Shown here: one piece after another, positions 34,144 through 43,954 of the stretch
Position numbering within the stretch: the first letter of the stretch is position 1
Layout: each line of letters starts with the position of its first letter
Assembly: GCA_019233975.1 (NCBI GenBank)
Contig: JAFALY010000019.1
Location: forward strand, 1 to 64,000
Length of the DNA stretch: 64,000 nt
Source of the DNA: Alphaproteobacteria bacterium
GTDB taxonomy: Bacteria > Pseudomonadota > Alphaproteobacteria > UBA9219
Reading direction: 5' to 3'
Translations under genes and position numbers: made by a program
The notes under the pieces: model-generated
Databases searched by the model: none
Told to the model about the DNA's origin: nothing
What the model saw: the letters and a program-made list of their open reading frames with translations, nothing else

Positions 34144-36057
34144 TTAAACCTCGATCTGCGTGCCGATCTGCACCATCTGGTCGGTCGGCATGGGGGAATA
34201 ATCATATTCTTCCTCGACATTATTCGCGAGCCAGAGGAACAGCCTTTTACGCCATGCGGGTTTCCACTGGCTTGGCCCGTTGATGAAGATGCTGCGCCCT
34301 ACATAATAGGTTGGGTTTGCCATATCGACATCGGCATAGCGTTGCATGGTGCGGCGCAGGTCATTCGTCACATGCGGGTGCTGTACAAAGCCGTAATAAA
34401 GCGTGACTTGCCAAAAACCTTTGCCAAGTTTTTCTACATGGGCCTGATGTTTGGTCTCAACAACCGCTTCATCCGTGCGTGTGATACGGACGATCAGGAT
34501 GTTCTCACGCAAAACGCGATATCGTTGATAATCGCTGTGCAGTGATGGCGGCACATCATCATGCAGGGCAGTCAGGTATACGGACGTTCCCGGTGACCGT
34601 GTCACAGCGCCGGGTTGCAGGCCGCGCACAAATTGTTCCAGTTTTTCATGATGGCCCTGCCGGCTGGTGCGCAAGTATATGCGCCCGCGTCGCCATGTGG
34701 CAAAGATTGATAAAACAACCAACCCGACGCTAAGCGGTAGCCAACCGCCTTCCGGTATCTTGGCGGTTGCGGTGACAAAGAAGGTTGTGTCGAAAAGGAA
34801 GAGGGGCAGAAAAAGGCCCAGCACAACCGGCGTTGTCCAATGCCAGGCGTTGCGGGCGACATAGGCGACCATGATCGTGTCAACCAGCATCGCGCCACTG
34901 ACGGCAAAACCATAAGCCCCCGCCAACGCTGATGATGACCGGAATAAAAGGACGATCATGATAACGCCCAGGCAGAGGATCATATTGACCTTGGGCAGAT
35001 AAACTTGCCCCTGTTCAAGTGCCGATGTGTGAACAACCGAAAAGCGCGGCAGATAATCCATTTGGATCGCTTGCCGAACCAGAGAGAATGTTCCCGATAT
35101 AACCGCCTGCGACGCAATGACGGTGGCAACAGAGGCAAGGGCAATCATGGGTGCGAGCAAAGCCTCCGGCAGCATCATATAGAACGGGTTGCTGCTGGCC
35201 TCGGGGTGCGACAATAATAACGCACCCTGTCCCAGATAATTGACGGCAAGGGTGGGCATCACCAGCCCGTACCAAGCCAGCCGGATGGAGTTCAGCCCGA
35301 AATGCCCCATATCCGCATACAAAGCCTCGCCGCCTGTGAAGGCCAGAAGGCAGGCACCGAGGATCGCCAGCGACAACGCGCCATGTGTGGCCAGCATATG
35401 CAGGGCGTGGGCCGGGTTCAGGGCGGTCAGAATGCCGGGTGCCTGCACGATGTGATAAAAGCCGGATAGGGCCAGACATAGGAACCAGCCGACCATGATG
35501 GGTCCAAAGCTGTTGCCGATTTTCTGGCTGCCAAAACGTTGCAGCACGAACAGGGCCACAAGAATGATGATGGCGATGGGCATAACAAAGTTCGCCAGTC
35601 GTGGCGTAATGACATTCAGACCTTCAACCGCGCTTAAGACGGATATGGCGGGGGTTATCATGCTGTCGCCAAAGAACAGCGCCGCGCCGAACATGCCCGC
35701 TACCATGATGGCGCGTGCCAGGTGGACGCTGCCTGCAGACTGGGGGCTGCCATCCTTTGCCTTGTCTTCGCCGGCGCGGCGTGCGGTGCGCAGCGCCAGG
35801 GCCAGCAGCGAAAAAACACCGCCCTCACCCTGATTATCGGCCCGCATGATGATGAGCGCGTATTTGACGGAAACGACAATCGTCAGTCCCCACAGGATGA
35901 GGGAGATAACGCCGATGATGTTTTCAGGGTCGGCGCGCAGGCCGTGCGCAAAGCATTCCTGTACGGCATAAAGCGGGCTGGTGCCGATATCGCCGAACAC
36001 GACACCGATGGCGCCAACCGCGAGTTTGGCCGATATCTTCTTCGCCTGTGACGACAT
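34144..36057 (-). CDS. kup: Low-affinity potassium transporter Kup
   Basis: 637 residues, normal length. Kup is a secondary, proton-coupled K+ uptake protein with twelve transmembrane helices and a C-terminal cytoplasmic domain. Signatures: GAIGVVFGDIGTSPLYAVQE at the N-terminus, LILWGLTIVVSVKYALIIMR, ADNQGEGGVFSLLAL, FFGDSMITPAISVLSAVEG, TGGEALYADMGHFG and the C-terminal NNVEEEYDYSPMP. AAGGGG precedes ATG 36057. It is a single-gene unit between argB (abutting stops) and gltA, which is read in the same direction 90 bp upstream. Confidence 0.97.
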   Translation of the reverse strand: MSSQAKKISAKLAVGAIGVVFGDIGTSPLYAVQECFAHGLRADPENIIGVISLILWGLTIVVSVKYALIIMRADNQGEGGVFSLLALALRTARRAGEDKAKDGSPQSAGSVHLARAIMVAGMFGAALFFGDSMITPAISVLSAVEGLNVITPRLANFVMPIAIIILVALFVLQRFGSQKIGNSFGPIMVGWFLCLALSGFYHIVQAPGILTALNPAHALHMLATHGALSLAILGACLLAFTGGEALYADMGHFGLNSIRLAWYGLVMPTLAVNYLGQGALLLSHPEASSNPFYMMLPEALLAPMIALASVATVIASQAVISGTFSLVRQAIQMDYLPRFSVVHTSALEQGQVYLPKVNMILCLGVIMIVLLFRSSSALAGAYGFAVSGAMLVDTIMVAYVARNAWHWTTPVVLGLFLPLFLFDTTFFVTATAKIPEGGWLPLSVGLVVLSIFATWRRGRIYLRTSRQGHHEKLEQFVRGLQPGAVTRSPGTSVYLTALHDDVPPSLHSDYQRYRVLRENILIVRITRTDEAVVETKHQAHVEKLGKGFWQVTLYYGFVQHPHVTNDLRRTMQRYADVDMANPTYYVGRSIFINGPSQWKPAWRKRLFLWLANNVEEEYDYSPMPTDQMVQIGTQIEV

Positions 36058-36147
36058 GCATGACCCCTTGTCTGTACCGGTGGCACAGGCTTACCCTTTC
36101 GTGACAAAGGGTGTCTTGATCCCGATCAATGAAACCGAAAGGCGGGT

Positions 36148-37452
36148 TTAGCGCTTCTCGATCGAGACGTAATCGCGGGCGGCGGCGCCTGTGTAAAGCT
36201 GACGCGGGCGGCCGATCTTGGAATCGGGCTCGCGCAGTTGTTCCTGCCAATGCGCGACCCAACCGGCGGTACGCGCCAGCGCGAACAGAACCGTGAACAT
36301 GCTCATCGGGAAGCCCATGGCGCGCAAGATGATGCCGGAATAGAAATCAACGTTCGGATACAGCTTCTTCTGAACGAAATATTCATCCTGCAGCGCGATG
36401 CGTTCCAGCTCCATGGCGGTTTCCAGAAGCGGGTCGTTCTTGATGCCCAGTTCGGACAGAACCTCGTAACAGGTTTCACGCATGACCTTGGCGCGCGGGT
36501 CGTAATTCTTGTACACGCGGTGACCAAAACCCATCAGGCGGAAAGTGTCGTTTTTGTCCTTCGCGCGGCGGATAATTTCCGGGATCTTATCCTTGGTGCC
36601 GATTTCCATCAGCATCTTTAAAACCGCTTCGTTGGCGCCACCATGCGCCGGACCCCACAGGGATGTGATACCCGCCGCGATACAGGCGAACGGGTTCGCG
36701 CCGGACGAACTGGCCAGACGAACGGTCGATGTTGACGCGTTTTGTTCATGGTCGGCGTGCAGGATAAAGATCTTATCCATGGCGCGCGCCAGAATGGGGT
36801 TGATTTTGTAAGGTTCGGCGGGCACCGAGTTGCACATGTACAGGAAGTTTTCCGCGTATGACAGGCTGTTTTGCGGATAAACAAAGGGTTGTCCGCGATC
36901 ATATTTGAAAGCCATGGCGGCCAATGTTGGCATTTTGGCAATCAAGCGATGACAGGCGATTTCGCGCTGACGCTCATCGTGGATATCGATGGAGTCGTGA
37001 TAGAAAGCGGACAGGGCGCCGACCACACCGCACATGATGGCCATGGGGTGCGCGTCGCGGCGGAAGCCGTTATAGAAACTAATCAGCTGTTCATGCACCA
37101 TGGTGTGATAGGTGATGTGTTTCACCCAATCATCACGTTCCTTTTCATTGGGCAGTTCGCCGTATTGCAGCAGATACGCGACTTCCAGAAAATTGCTCTT
37201 GTCGGCCAGTTGCTCAATCGGATAGCCGCGGTGCAACAGAATGCCCTGTTCACCGTCGATATAGGTGATGGCGGATTCGCATGATCCGGTCGACGTATAG
37301 CCCGGATCATAGGTAAACATGCCCGTATCGGTATAAAGTTTGCGGACGTCGATAACGTCCGGGCCCACGGTGCCGGGCAGGACAGGCAATTTCCAGCTTT
37401 TGCCCGTGGCGTCATCGGTCAGGGTCACGGTGCGGGTGGGGGTCACGGTCAT
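36148..37452 (-). CDS. gltA: Citrate synthase (type II)
   Basis: 434 residues. GltA condenses acetyl-CoA and oxaloacetate at the start of the citric acid cycle. The type II N-terminal domain ([19 protein letters not shown]) is present; signatures are GYPIEQLA, the catalytic His in [49 protein letters not shown] and the catalytic Asp in [14 protein letters not shown]. The family form is a hexamer inhibited allosterically by NADH. GAAGGAA precedes the ATG. Between its stop and kup lies a perfect 7-bp inverted repeat (36093-36112) without a T-run. Confidence 0.98.
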   Translation of the reverse strand: MTVTPTRTVTLTDDATGKSWKLPVLPGTVGPDVIDVRKLYTDTGMFTYDPGYTSTGSCESAITYIDGEQGILLHRGYPIEQLADKSNFLEVAYLLQYGELPNEKERDDWVKHITYHTMVHEQLISFYNGFRRDAHPMAIMCGVVGALSAFYHDSIDIHDERQREIACHRLIAKMPTLAAMAFKYDRGQPFVYPQNSLSYAENFLYMCNSVPAEPYKINPILARAMDKIFILHADHEQNASTSTVRLASSSGANPFACIAAGITSLWGPAHGGANEAVLKMLMEIGTKDKIPEIIRRAKDKNDTFRLMGFGHRVYKNYDPRAKVMRETCYEVLSELGIKNDPLLETAMELERIALQDEYFVQKKLYPNVDFYSGIILRAMGFPMSMFTVLFALARTAGWVAHWQEQLREPDSKIGRPRQLYTGAAARDYVSIEKR

Positions 37453-37642
37453 GGCGGTGTTCCTTCAGGGGCGGGGTGGTTCCGGGATGCTACGCCTGCC
37501 TTGGCGCAGTGAGAAGTGCCTTAAAAATAAATCCATCATGTTAATGCGTAGTTAATCTTTTTAAGGCCCAATTCGTTGTCAAACGTGCGATCGCATGTTA
37601 ACTATAACGAATCATCTCTTGATACCTCCGGGGAGTTATCAC

Positions 37643-37945
37643 ATGAACGGCAAGATTACTTATTGGGCGTCTGTTATCCTGGGCTTTGTAGCCCTTGGTT
37701 TGCTGATCGCCGATGTCTCTCTTATTGACAGCAATCGCAAGTTACAGGAAGAAGTCAACGCCCGTCAGGCGGACCTGAACAAGGGCTTGACGCTCAGCCA
37801 GGTTAATCAGGCGCTGGTGCAGGCGCTGGCCGAAGCCGTTGTGACGCATGGCGACAATGGTATTCGCGAATTGTTGGCTGCACAGGGCATTACCGTCAAA
37901 CAGGGCGCCGACAAAGCAGACGCCGCCACTGAATCCAAGAAGTAA
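37643..37945 (+). CDS. Small membrane-anchored coiled-coil protein
   Basis: 100 residues from ATG 37643 (GGGGAG seven bases upstream). One N-terminal transmembrane helix (YWASVILGFVALGLLIADV) is followed by a short coiled coil (SNRKLQEEVNARQADLNKG) and an Ala/Gln-rich helix, then a Lys-rich tail. The topology, a single anchor with a helical extracytoplasmic domain, resembles that of the next gene (37957), 11 bp downstream, and the two probably form a pair. No family recognised. Confidence 0.65.
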   Translation: MNGKITYWASVILGFVALGLLIADVSLIDSNRKLQEEVNARQADLNKGLTLSQVNQALVQALAEAVVTHGDNGIRELLAAQGITVKQGADKADAATESKK

Positions 37946-37956
37946 GGGAGCGTATC

Positions 37957-38316
37957 ATGACAACCGAATGCAAATTGACCGCCGCGCATGTTTTGTTCCC
38001 AGTCAGTTTGGTCGCCTTTGTGGTGGCCCTGTCGCTCGCTTTTCAGACAACGCAGATCGTGCGTGAAAACACGGTGTTGCAGAGCGTGAAGAGCCAGCAG
38101 GACAAACCGCTTGAAGAAACCACCAAGGTTCAGGCGCAATTGAACGCGCTGGCCCTTGGTACCAAGAAACTGGCCGACGGTGGTGACAAGGATGCGCAAA
38201 CCATCATCACCCGTATGAAGCAGGCCGGCATCAACATCGGTGAAAACGCTCCGGCGGGTACTGCCGCAGCACCTGCTGCGCCTGCACTGCCCGGCAAGTT
38301 GACCCCGGCCAAGTAA
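37957..38316 (+). CDS. Small membrane-anchored coiled-coil protein, partner of the previous gene
   Basis: 119 residues, AAGGGAG before the ATG. One transmembrane helix (HVLFPVSLVAFVVALSLAF), a helical region rich in Gln/Glu (QIVRENTVLQSVKSQQDKPL, then EETTKVQAQLNAL), and a Pro/Ala-rich tail (APAGTAAAPAAPALP). Its shape parallels the upstream gene, suggesting heteromeric partners or duplicated anchors. The unit continues into gpt after 14 bp. No family recognised. Confidence 0.65.
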   Translation: MTTECKLTAAHVLFPVSLVAFVVALSLAFQTTQIVRENTVLQSVKSQQDKPLEETTKVQAQLNALALGTKKLADGGDKDAQTIITRMKQAGINIGENAPAGTAAAPAAPALPGKLTPAK

Positions 38317-38330
38317 TCAGGTTCAGGCTG

Positions 38331-38825
38331 ATGCAGAAACTCAAGAAGTTTTTTCACGTCAGCTGGTCTGATATTCAAAACGAAGCCGCCAAGCTTTCAC
38401 ATAAACTGAAAGGCAAGCGCGCGTGGAAGGGCATTATTGCCGTGACACGCGGTGGTCTTATCCCCGCCACGACACTGGCGCGGGAAATGGATATTTATGT
38501 GATCGAAACCATCGGCACCGTTGGTTACGATCCGCGCGACCTGGATAAAAAACCGTTACCTACCATCACGCTTGTGAAGGAAGCGCCCTCTTATGTGGGA
38601 GATGGTGACGGGTGGCTGGTAGTCGATGATTTGGCGGATAGTGGCCGCACTTTGCGTTTCCTGCGTCAGATATTGCCCAAGGCGTATTACGCAACAATTT
38701 ATGCCAAACCGGACGGCGAAGATGCGGTGGATGAATTTGTTTCCCGTATTGACCAGAATGTCTGGGTCTATTTCCCGTGGGAAATAGACGAATGGGAACG
38801 TGACAAAAACGCTCGCCCTGCGTGA
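38331..38825 (+). CDS. gpt: Xanthine phosphoribosyltransferase
   Basis: 164 residues. The enzyme salvages xanthine and guanine (with PRPP) to nucleotides at the membrane surface. The PRPP motif WLVVDDLADSGRTLRFLRQI is complete (VVDDLADSGRT), and KGIIAVTRGGLIPATTLARE supplies the N-terminal loop, as in E. coli Gpt; the C-terminal NVWVYFPWEIDEWE is characteristic of this subfamily. It sits 14 bp after the membrane protein gene and 6 bp before the LD-carboxypeptidase gene, in a four-gene operon. Confidence 0.95.
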   Translation: MQKLKKFFHVSWSDIQNEAAKLSHKLKGKRAWKGIIAVTRGGLIPATTLAREMDIYVIETIGTVGYDPRDLDKKPLPTITLVKEAPSYVGDGDGWLVVDDLADSGRTLRFLRQILPKAYYATIYAKPDGEDAVDEFVSRIDQNVWVYFPWEIDEWERDKNARPA

Positions 38826-38831
38826 GGCGTT

Positions 38832-39752
38832 ATGAAACATGTGCCCTTCCACCCTTTATCCACAGGCGACAGGGTAGCGATTGTTTCTACCAGTTACTGG
38901 CCGACCGATGAAATACTGACGGGTGCCACGGCGTTGATACAGGCGCGTGGGCTGCAACCCGTTATTGATCCCGTCAATCATGACAGATGGGGCCCGCTGG
39001 CGGGTACGGATGACGCGCGTCTGAACGCGCTGCATCGTGTGTTTGCTGATCCGGATATCAAGGCGGTTATCCTGTCGCGCGGTGGCTATGGCTTGCTGCG
39101 CTTTATCGACCGGATTGATTTTGACCTGATCCGTAACAATCCGAAACCCTTTGTCGCCTACAGCGACCTGACGCCTTTCTTGAATTACCTGCCGCGCCTT
39201 GGCATCCCCACATTCCATGGGCCCATGGCGCGCGACTGGCAGGAACCGGATGGATTCAATGCCATGCTGGATATTCTGATGCAGGGGGCGGGGACCTATT
39301 TCGACGCTGATGTGCCCGCCGCCGATATAGTGGCGACAGGCAGTGTCACGGCCCCCATCTGTGGCGGCAATCTGGCGATGATCAACAGCGTTGTCGGTAC
39401 GGATTATCAGATCGACATGCGCGGTAAAATCTTGTTGATCGAAGATGTGTGTGAAGTGCCCTATCGCATCGACCGTCTGCTGCGCCACCTCAAGTTGGCA
39501 AATGCGTTCGATGGCCTTGCAGGCGTTATCATCGGCACCTTTGTCGCGACTGAACAGGCATCACGCCCCTTTATGTATGACGAACACGCTATGTTTGCTG
39601 AATATTTTGCGAACAGGGGCATCCCCGTTGTTATGAATATGCCGTTCGGACACATGGTGGGTAAACGCACGTTGCCGATAGGCGCATCCGTTATCATGAA
39701 TGTAACGGGTGCGCATGTGGTTATTCGTCAGGCGGCAAAGCTTTTCAGCTAG
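38832..39752 (+). CDS. Murein tetrapeptide LD-carboxypeptidase (peptidase S66)
   Basis: 306 residues. The S66 family removes the terminal D-alanine of the murein tetrapeptide during peptidoglycan recycling in the cytoplasm. Landmarks: GDRVAIVSTSYWPTDE, ILSRGGYGLLRFIDRIDFDL, the catalytic Ser in PFVAYSDLTPFLNYL (about residue 111), the catalytic Glu in KILLIEDVCEVPYRIDRLL, and the catalytic His in PFGHMVGKRTLPIG. The product is probably cytoplasmic; no signal peptide. It is the last gene of the operon beginning at 37643. The LdcA name is likely, but other S66 substrates (microcin C7 immunity) exist. Confidence 0.9.
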   Translation: MKHVPFHPLSTGDRVAIVSTSYWPTDEILTGATALIQARGLQPVIDPVNHDRWGPLAGTDDARLNALHRVFADPDIKAVILSRGGYGLLRFIDRIDFDLIRNNPKPFVAYSDLTPFLNYLPRLGIPTFHGPMARDWQEPDGFNAMLDILMQGAGTYFDADVPAADIVATGSVTAPICGGNLAMINSVVGTDYQIDMRGKILLIEDVCEVPYRIDRLLRHLKLANAFDGLAGVIIGTFVATEQASRPFMYDEHAMFAEYFANRGIPVVMNMPFGHMVGKRTLPIGASVIMNVTGAHVVIRQAAKLFS

Positions 39753-39764
39753 TTGCTCCCGTTG

Positions 39765-40196
39765 TTATATAAAACTATCAGGATACAGGCCGCGCGCGGC
39801 GCGTAATATGCAAACCGACGCGCTGTTGCAGTGTGCGCCGGGGCACAGGGCATGTACAACGGCACAAAGGGCGGCGCGTAACATGTGGTCCCAGATGTCA
39901 CGGTCTTTCAGGACCGGTGCCGCAAGTGCTGCCTTCAGGGCGCAGGGATTGCGCGTTGCCATCTGTTCAGCCAACGCTTTGATCGCCTGCCCGACGGGTG
40001 TTGGCGCGATGGGTTGCGCAGTTATGGTGCACCACAGGCTGCGCACTGCATAACAGGTGAATTTAAAGGCAAAGCCCAGCGACATGCGTGCATGCTGGGC
40101 CCAGGTTTCATTGACGGTGCCAAGGTGTTTGCGGCTGCCAGCAATCAACCCGTCCGATGCGGTGTCGATATTAAGCGCTGGATCTTCAAACGGCAT
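39765..40196 (-). CDS. DUF6356-like membrane protein
   Basis: 143 residues from ATG 40196 (AGGGG five bases upstream); a TTG 42 bp further up lacks a good site. The first half follows the DUF6356 pattern: HLGTVNETWAQHARMSLGFA, then FKFTCYAVRSLWCTITAQPI, PTPVGQAIKALAEQM. The second half (WDHMLRAALCAVVHALCPGA) has two further weak hydrophobic segments and several cysteines, unlike the family core, and may be an extension. The family is small, common in alphaproteobacteria, and of unknown function. It is convergent with the LD-carboxypeptidase gene. Confidence 0.7.
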   Translation of the reverse strand: MPFEDPALNIDTASDGLIAGSRKHLGTVNETWAQHARMSLGFAFKFTCYAVRSLWCTITAQPIAPTPVGQAIKALAEQMATRNPCALKAALAAPVLKDRDIWDHMLRAALCAVVHALCPGAHCNSASVCILRAARGLYPDSFI

Positions 40197-40320
40197 CGCG
40201 GCCCCTGTCGGTTGCGTGTTGCAGGCGATGTTAGCCAATCACCGTGATTCTAAACCAGACCGCGTTGCCTGTCACGCCATAGCGTACAGTTTTTGCACTG
40301 CTCACTGTGCAGGCGCAGCA

Positions 40321-42735
40321 TTATTCCTCTTCGGGGCTGCGGCCAAAAACTTCGCGTTTGCCCATGGCGTTAGCGGGGCCGATGATCCCTTCGCGTTCCA
40401 TGCGTTCAATCAGGTTCGCCGCTTTGTTATAGCCGATTTGCAACTGACGCTGCACATAGCTCGTCGAGGCTTTGCGTTCGCGTAACACAACATCGACAGC
40501 GCGGTCATAAAGTGCGTCGCCTGAGCTGGTGTTACCGCCTGCGAACATATCTCCGCCTTCGCCGCCCATGTCGCCTTCGCCCTCATCGGCGGTGATGGCG
40601 TCCAGATACTGCGGTTCGCCTTGTGCTTTCAGGAATTTGACGATGGCCTCAACTTCCTGATCGCGCACAAAGGGACCGTGCACGCGGGTGATGCGCCCGC
40701 CGCCCGCCATGTACAGCATGTCACCTTGGCCCAAAAGCTGTTCGGCTCCCTGTTCGCCCAAAATCGTGCGGCTGTCGATCTTTGAGGTGACCTGGAAGCT
40801 GATGCGCGTTGGGAAATTGGCCTTGATGGTGCCCGTGATGACGTCCACGGACGGGCGCTGTGTGGCCATCATGATGTGAATGCCAGCCGCGCGCGCCATT
40901 TGTGCCAGACGTTGAATGGCGGCTTCGATTTCCTTGCCCGCGACCATCATCAAATCGGCCATTTCGTCGACGATAACGACGATAAACGGCAGTTCGGTTA
41001 GGTCCAGCGGTTGCTCTTCGTAAACGGGCTTGCCGGTTTCGCGGTCAAAGCCGGTTTGCACCGTGCGCGTCAGATTTTCACCGTTCTTGGCGGCATCGCG
41101 CAGGCGCACATTATAACCTTCGATATTGCGTACGCCTAGTTTTGACATCGCGCGATAACGGTCTTCCATTTCGCGTACAACCCAGCGCAGCGCCATAATC
41201 GCCTTTTTCGGCTCTGTAACCACGGGGGCCAGCAGATGTGGAATACCGTCATAGACCGACAGCTCCAACATTTTCGGGTCAACCATGATGAAGCGGCATT
41301 TTTGCGGCGGCAGATGGTACAGCAATGACAGGATCATGGTGTTAATGGCGACCGATTTACCGGAACCGGTTGTGCCGGCAATCAGCAAATGCGGCATGCG
41401 CGCCAGATCCGCAATGATGGCTGTGCCCGCGATATCCTTGCCCAGCACCAGCGGTAGGTTGGCCTTGGTATTCACATATTCGTCGCAGCTCAGTAATTCA
41501 CGCAGATAAACGGTTTCACGCTTCGCGTTCGGCAATTCGATGCCGATGACGTTACGGCCCGGCACCACGGCGACGCGAACCGAGGCGGCGCTCATGTTGC
41601 GCGCGATATCGTCGGCCAGCGAAATAACGCGTGACGCGCGCGTGCCCGGTGCGGGTTCCAGTTCATAAAGCGTGACCACGGGGCCGGGATGCACGTTGGT
41701 AATCTGTCCGTTGACGCCGAAATCGTTCAAAACGGCTTCCAGAAGCTTGGCGTTCTTCTGCAACGCTTCTTCGGAAACATTGTTGGTATTGCGCCAGGCA
41801 TGCTCCGGCCATTGCAACAAATCCAGTGGCGGCAGCGTGCCGTCATGTTCCGACAACTGCATCTTGCCCTGCCGGTCAATGGCGGCGGGTTTCTTGATGG
41901 CAGGGGCCTTGATCTTGGGCTCTTTCTTTTTGGCGGCGCGCGGCGGTGGAGATTCTTCCTCAACCTCATCCGCTTCTTCTTCGAGATTTTCGGCTTCGTG
42001 TTCTTCGGGTATCTCTTCGTCTTCCGCTTCTTCGTCTAGATTACCGCTGCGGTCGTTTCGCGCCAGGCTCCAGATATTCATCGCGAAAGCATGGACCTTG
42101 CCATAAATCCAGACGATGCCGTCTTTCAGGCCCAGCCCAAAGCCGTGCCATTCGTCCAGCGACAGATTGCATGCCAGATAGAGGCCGCCAAGCGTCAGCA
42201 ATATAGACGGAATGCTGACAGCGTATGTGGTCCACCACTCGTGCGGTAACAGGGATAACAGGCCGCCGCCAAGCATAAAGCCGAACGTGCCACCCGCAGG
42301 CAGGGCATGTTCCGTGGTGCCGCTCAGGCAATGAATGGCGATAGCGGCACATATCATGACCGCCAAACAGGCAGGCACGCGCCAGTATAGTTTTTCCAAC
42401 CCCTGACCATTGATAACGCGCCATCCCCAGGCGGCAATGATAGGGATCATCAGCAACCCGGCCCAGTCAAAACTTTGGCGCAGCAGGTCGGCGATGTAAC
42501 TGCCGGGCACGCCCATCCAATTATGCAGATCTTTTAAATTGGTCGCCGTGTTCCATGACGGGTCTGCCGCGTCATAGCTGAAGAGCGCCAGTGCCAGCGC
42601 GAAAGCCACCAGAAAAAGCGCCCCGCCCAGTGTGGTTTGCAGGAATTGGCCAACGGCGTCGCGCATACTGTCGGGCATCCAGCGACGCTTGCGGGATTTT
42701 TCAGGACGTTGGGGGCGGACAAAGGGGCTGGGCAT
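40321..42735 (-). CDS. ftsK: DNA translocase FtsK
   Basis: 804 residues from ATG 42735; a TTG at 42768 adds eleven residues. FtsK moves chromosome ends into place at division and activates XerCD at dif. The N-terminus has four transmembrane helices (LGGALFLVAFALALALFSY and others); the linker is acidic and short (EEAEDEEIPEEHEAEN), then the ATPase: Walker A AGTTGSGKSVAINTM, Walker B FIVVIVDEMADLMM, arginine finger region, and the DNA-reading gamma winged helix (ASTSYVQRQLQIGYNKAANL, then IERMEREGIIGPANA). The sequence is shorter than E. coli FtsK because the linker is short. It is probably monocistronic. Confidence 0.97.
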   Translation of the reverse strand: MPSPFVRPQRPEKSRKRRWMPDSMRDAVGQFLQTTLGGALFLVAFALALALFSYDAADPSWNTATNLKDLHNWMGVPGSYIADLLRQSFDWAGLLMIPIIAAWGWRVINGQGLEKLYWRVPACLAVMICAAIAIHCLSGTTEHALPAGGTFGFMLGGGLLSLLPHEWWTTYAVSIPSILLTLGGLYLACNLSLDEWHGFGLGLKDGIVWIYGKVHAFAMNIWSLARNDRSGNLDEEAEDEEIPEEHEAENLEEEADEVEEESPPPRAAKKKEPKIKAPAIKKPAAIDRQGKMQLSEHDGTLPPLDLLQWPEHAWRNTNNVSEEALQKNAKLLEAVLNDFGVNGQITNVHPGPVVTLYELEPAPGTRASRVISLADDIARNMSAASVRVAVVPGRNVIGIELPNAKRETVYLRELLSCDEYVNTKANLPLVLGKDIAGTAIIADLARMPHLLIAGTTGSGKSVAINTMILSLLYHLPPQKCRFIMVDPKMLELSVYDGIPHLLAPVVTEPKKAIMALRWVVREMEDRYRAMSKLGVRNIEGYNVRLRDAAKNGENLTRTVQTGFDRETGKPVYEEQPLDLTELPFIVVIVDEMADLMMVAGKEIEAAIQRLAQMARAAGIHIMMATQRPSVDVITGTIKANFPTRISFQVTSKIDSRTILGEQGAEQLLGQGDMLYMAGGGRITRVHGPFVRDQEVEAIVKFLKAQGEPQYLDAITADEGEGDMGGEGGDMFAGGNTSSGDALYDRAVDVVLRERKASTSYVQRQLQIGYNKAANLIERMEREGIIGPANAMGKREVFGRSPEEE

Positions 42736-42832
42736 CGGTGTTAAAGCATCGCAAACTGACGGAACCAAAGAACGGGACAGCCTAGCGATTCTTCATGCTT
42801 CCCGCCAGTGTGAAGAGAGCCCAAAGCCCGGT

Positions 42833-43828
42833 TCAGGCGCTGACCTGACGGGACAGGCTGCGGCCGATATCGCCCGGAATGACATAGGGCGGACGGCTTT
42901 GGCTGCTGGCGGCCAGAACGGTATCGATCGCCGGCACCGTATTGGTGGGCAGGGGCATATGGTGCGTGTCGTTCGCGGCTTCGCGTTCGAATGGCGCTGA
43001 TTCCAGAACACCCTGACCGCCGACCGCGATTACCTCAACCAGCTTGCCGCTGGGCGTAAAGCTGCCGCACATCAACGGACCGCCGCGGCCACAACCGGCA
43101 TCCAGCGTAACGGCCGCTTCATCCAGGCATGCGCCGCCATTGACGGAGTCAAAGCCGCGAATGATGCGGTTATAGGTGCCTTGCGCGCGGCCCGACAGGC
43201 GATAAGACGCTGACGTCCACCACAGTGCTTCGCCTTGGTCATCGAGCGAGCGCGAGCAATCAAAACCGGCCGGTACAAACAAGGTACGTTTCTGGTCGGT
43301 GCCCATGCCTGTATAGGCGGCGCGGCGCATGCCGCACATCAGGGGTTCATGGCCCGCTGTATTGCGCTGCAGGGCGCGCAACTGGTTGGTCCAGCGCGTG
43401 ATGGCCATGCTGCCCGCGCGGGCGATAGAGCGCGTGTCGTTAACGCTGACGCCATACAGGCGCAGATAAGCCTCAACCCCCGATGCCAGCGTGCGTTCTA
43501 GTGCCTGTGTCGGCACGGGCGCGAATTGCAGGCGCAGCAGGCGCTGCCATGCTTCTTCGGCAGTGCCACGCAAGTAAACAATGTCGGAGGGCTCCAGCCC
43601 TTGTTTGCACATCAACGCGGCGCGGAAAGCCAGTATTTCGTCGACCAGGGCACGGTTATTGCGGGCCTCAACGCCCAGGTAATTGCCCATGTAAACCAGC
43701 TTGTCACGCACCTGAAAGCGCGTGGCCAGATGGTCATGCAGGGTGGCCAGTCGGTCAACATCGCCATGAATGGCGGCGACAGCCCATATACGGCGCGGAG
43801 CGCCAAGTTCGGCAAATTTCTCGTTCAC
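42833..43828 (-). CDS. Degenerate PPP-family metallophosphatase-like protein
   Basis: 331 residues, start GTG 43828 with AGG six bases upstream. The N-terminal domain matches bacterial serine/threonine PPP phosphatases in position and hydrophobic pattern, but all metal motifs are altered: GDIHG is AAIHGD (residues 18-23), GDYVDRG is MGNYLGVE (47-54) and RGNHE is RGTAEE (87-92). Only the first His remains. The C-terminal half (about 150-331) has six cysteines and resembles nothing I know. Catalysis is improbable; a binding or regulatory role is an inference. It lies between ftsK, read in the same direction, and the YejB-like permease. Confidence 0.65.
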   Translation of the reverse strand: MNEKFAELGAPRRIWAVAAIHGDVDRLATLHDHLATRFQVRDKLVYMGNYLGVEARNNRALVDEILAFRAALMCKQGLEPSDIVYLRGTAEEAWQRLLRLQFAPVPTQALERTLASGVEAYLRLYGVSVNDTRSIARAGSMAITRWTNQLRALQRNTAGHEPLMCGMRRAAYTGMGTDQKRTLFVPAGFDCSRSLDDQGEALWWTSASYRLSGRAQGTYNRIIRGFDSVNGGACLDEAAVTLDAGCGRGGPLMCGSFTPSGKLVEVIAVGGQGVLESAPFEREAANDTHHMPLPTNTVPAIDTVLAASSQSRPPYVIPGDIGRSLSRQVSA

Positions 43829-43954
43829 AAGGCACCTGTCTGCGAATCATGGAAACGACTTGTTAAGAAAATCATGCGTGTTGCATGAATGCAATGATTC
43901 GATGTGAATGTGGATTAATTTTTTGTGCACAGACCGCCGCTGGTGTTGCGGGTG

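Noticed and set aside
36093-36112. ACCCTTT/AAAGGGT inverted repeat between kup and gltA, considered as a terminator
   Set aside because: No T-run on either strand; kept only as a remark in the gltA entry.
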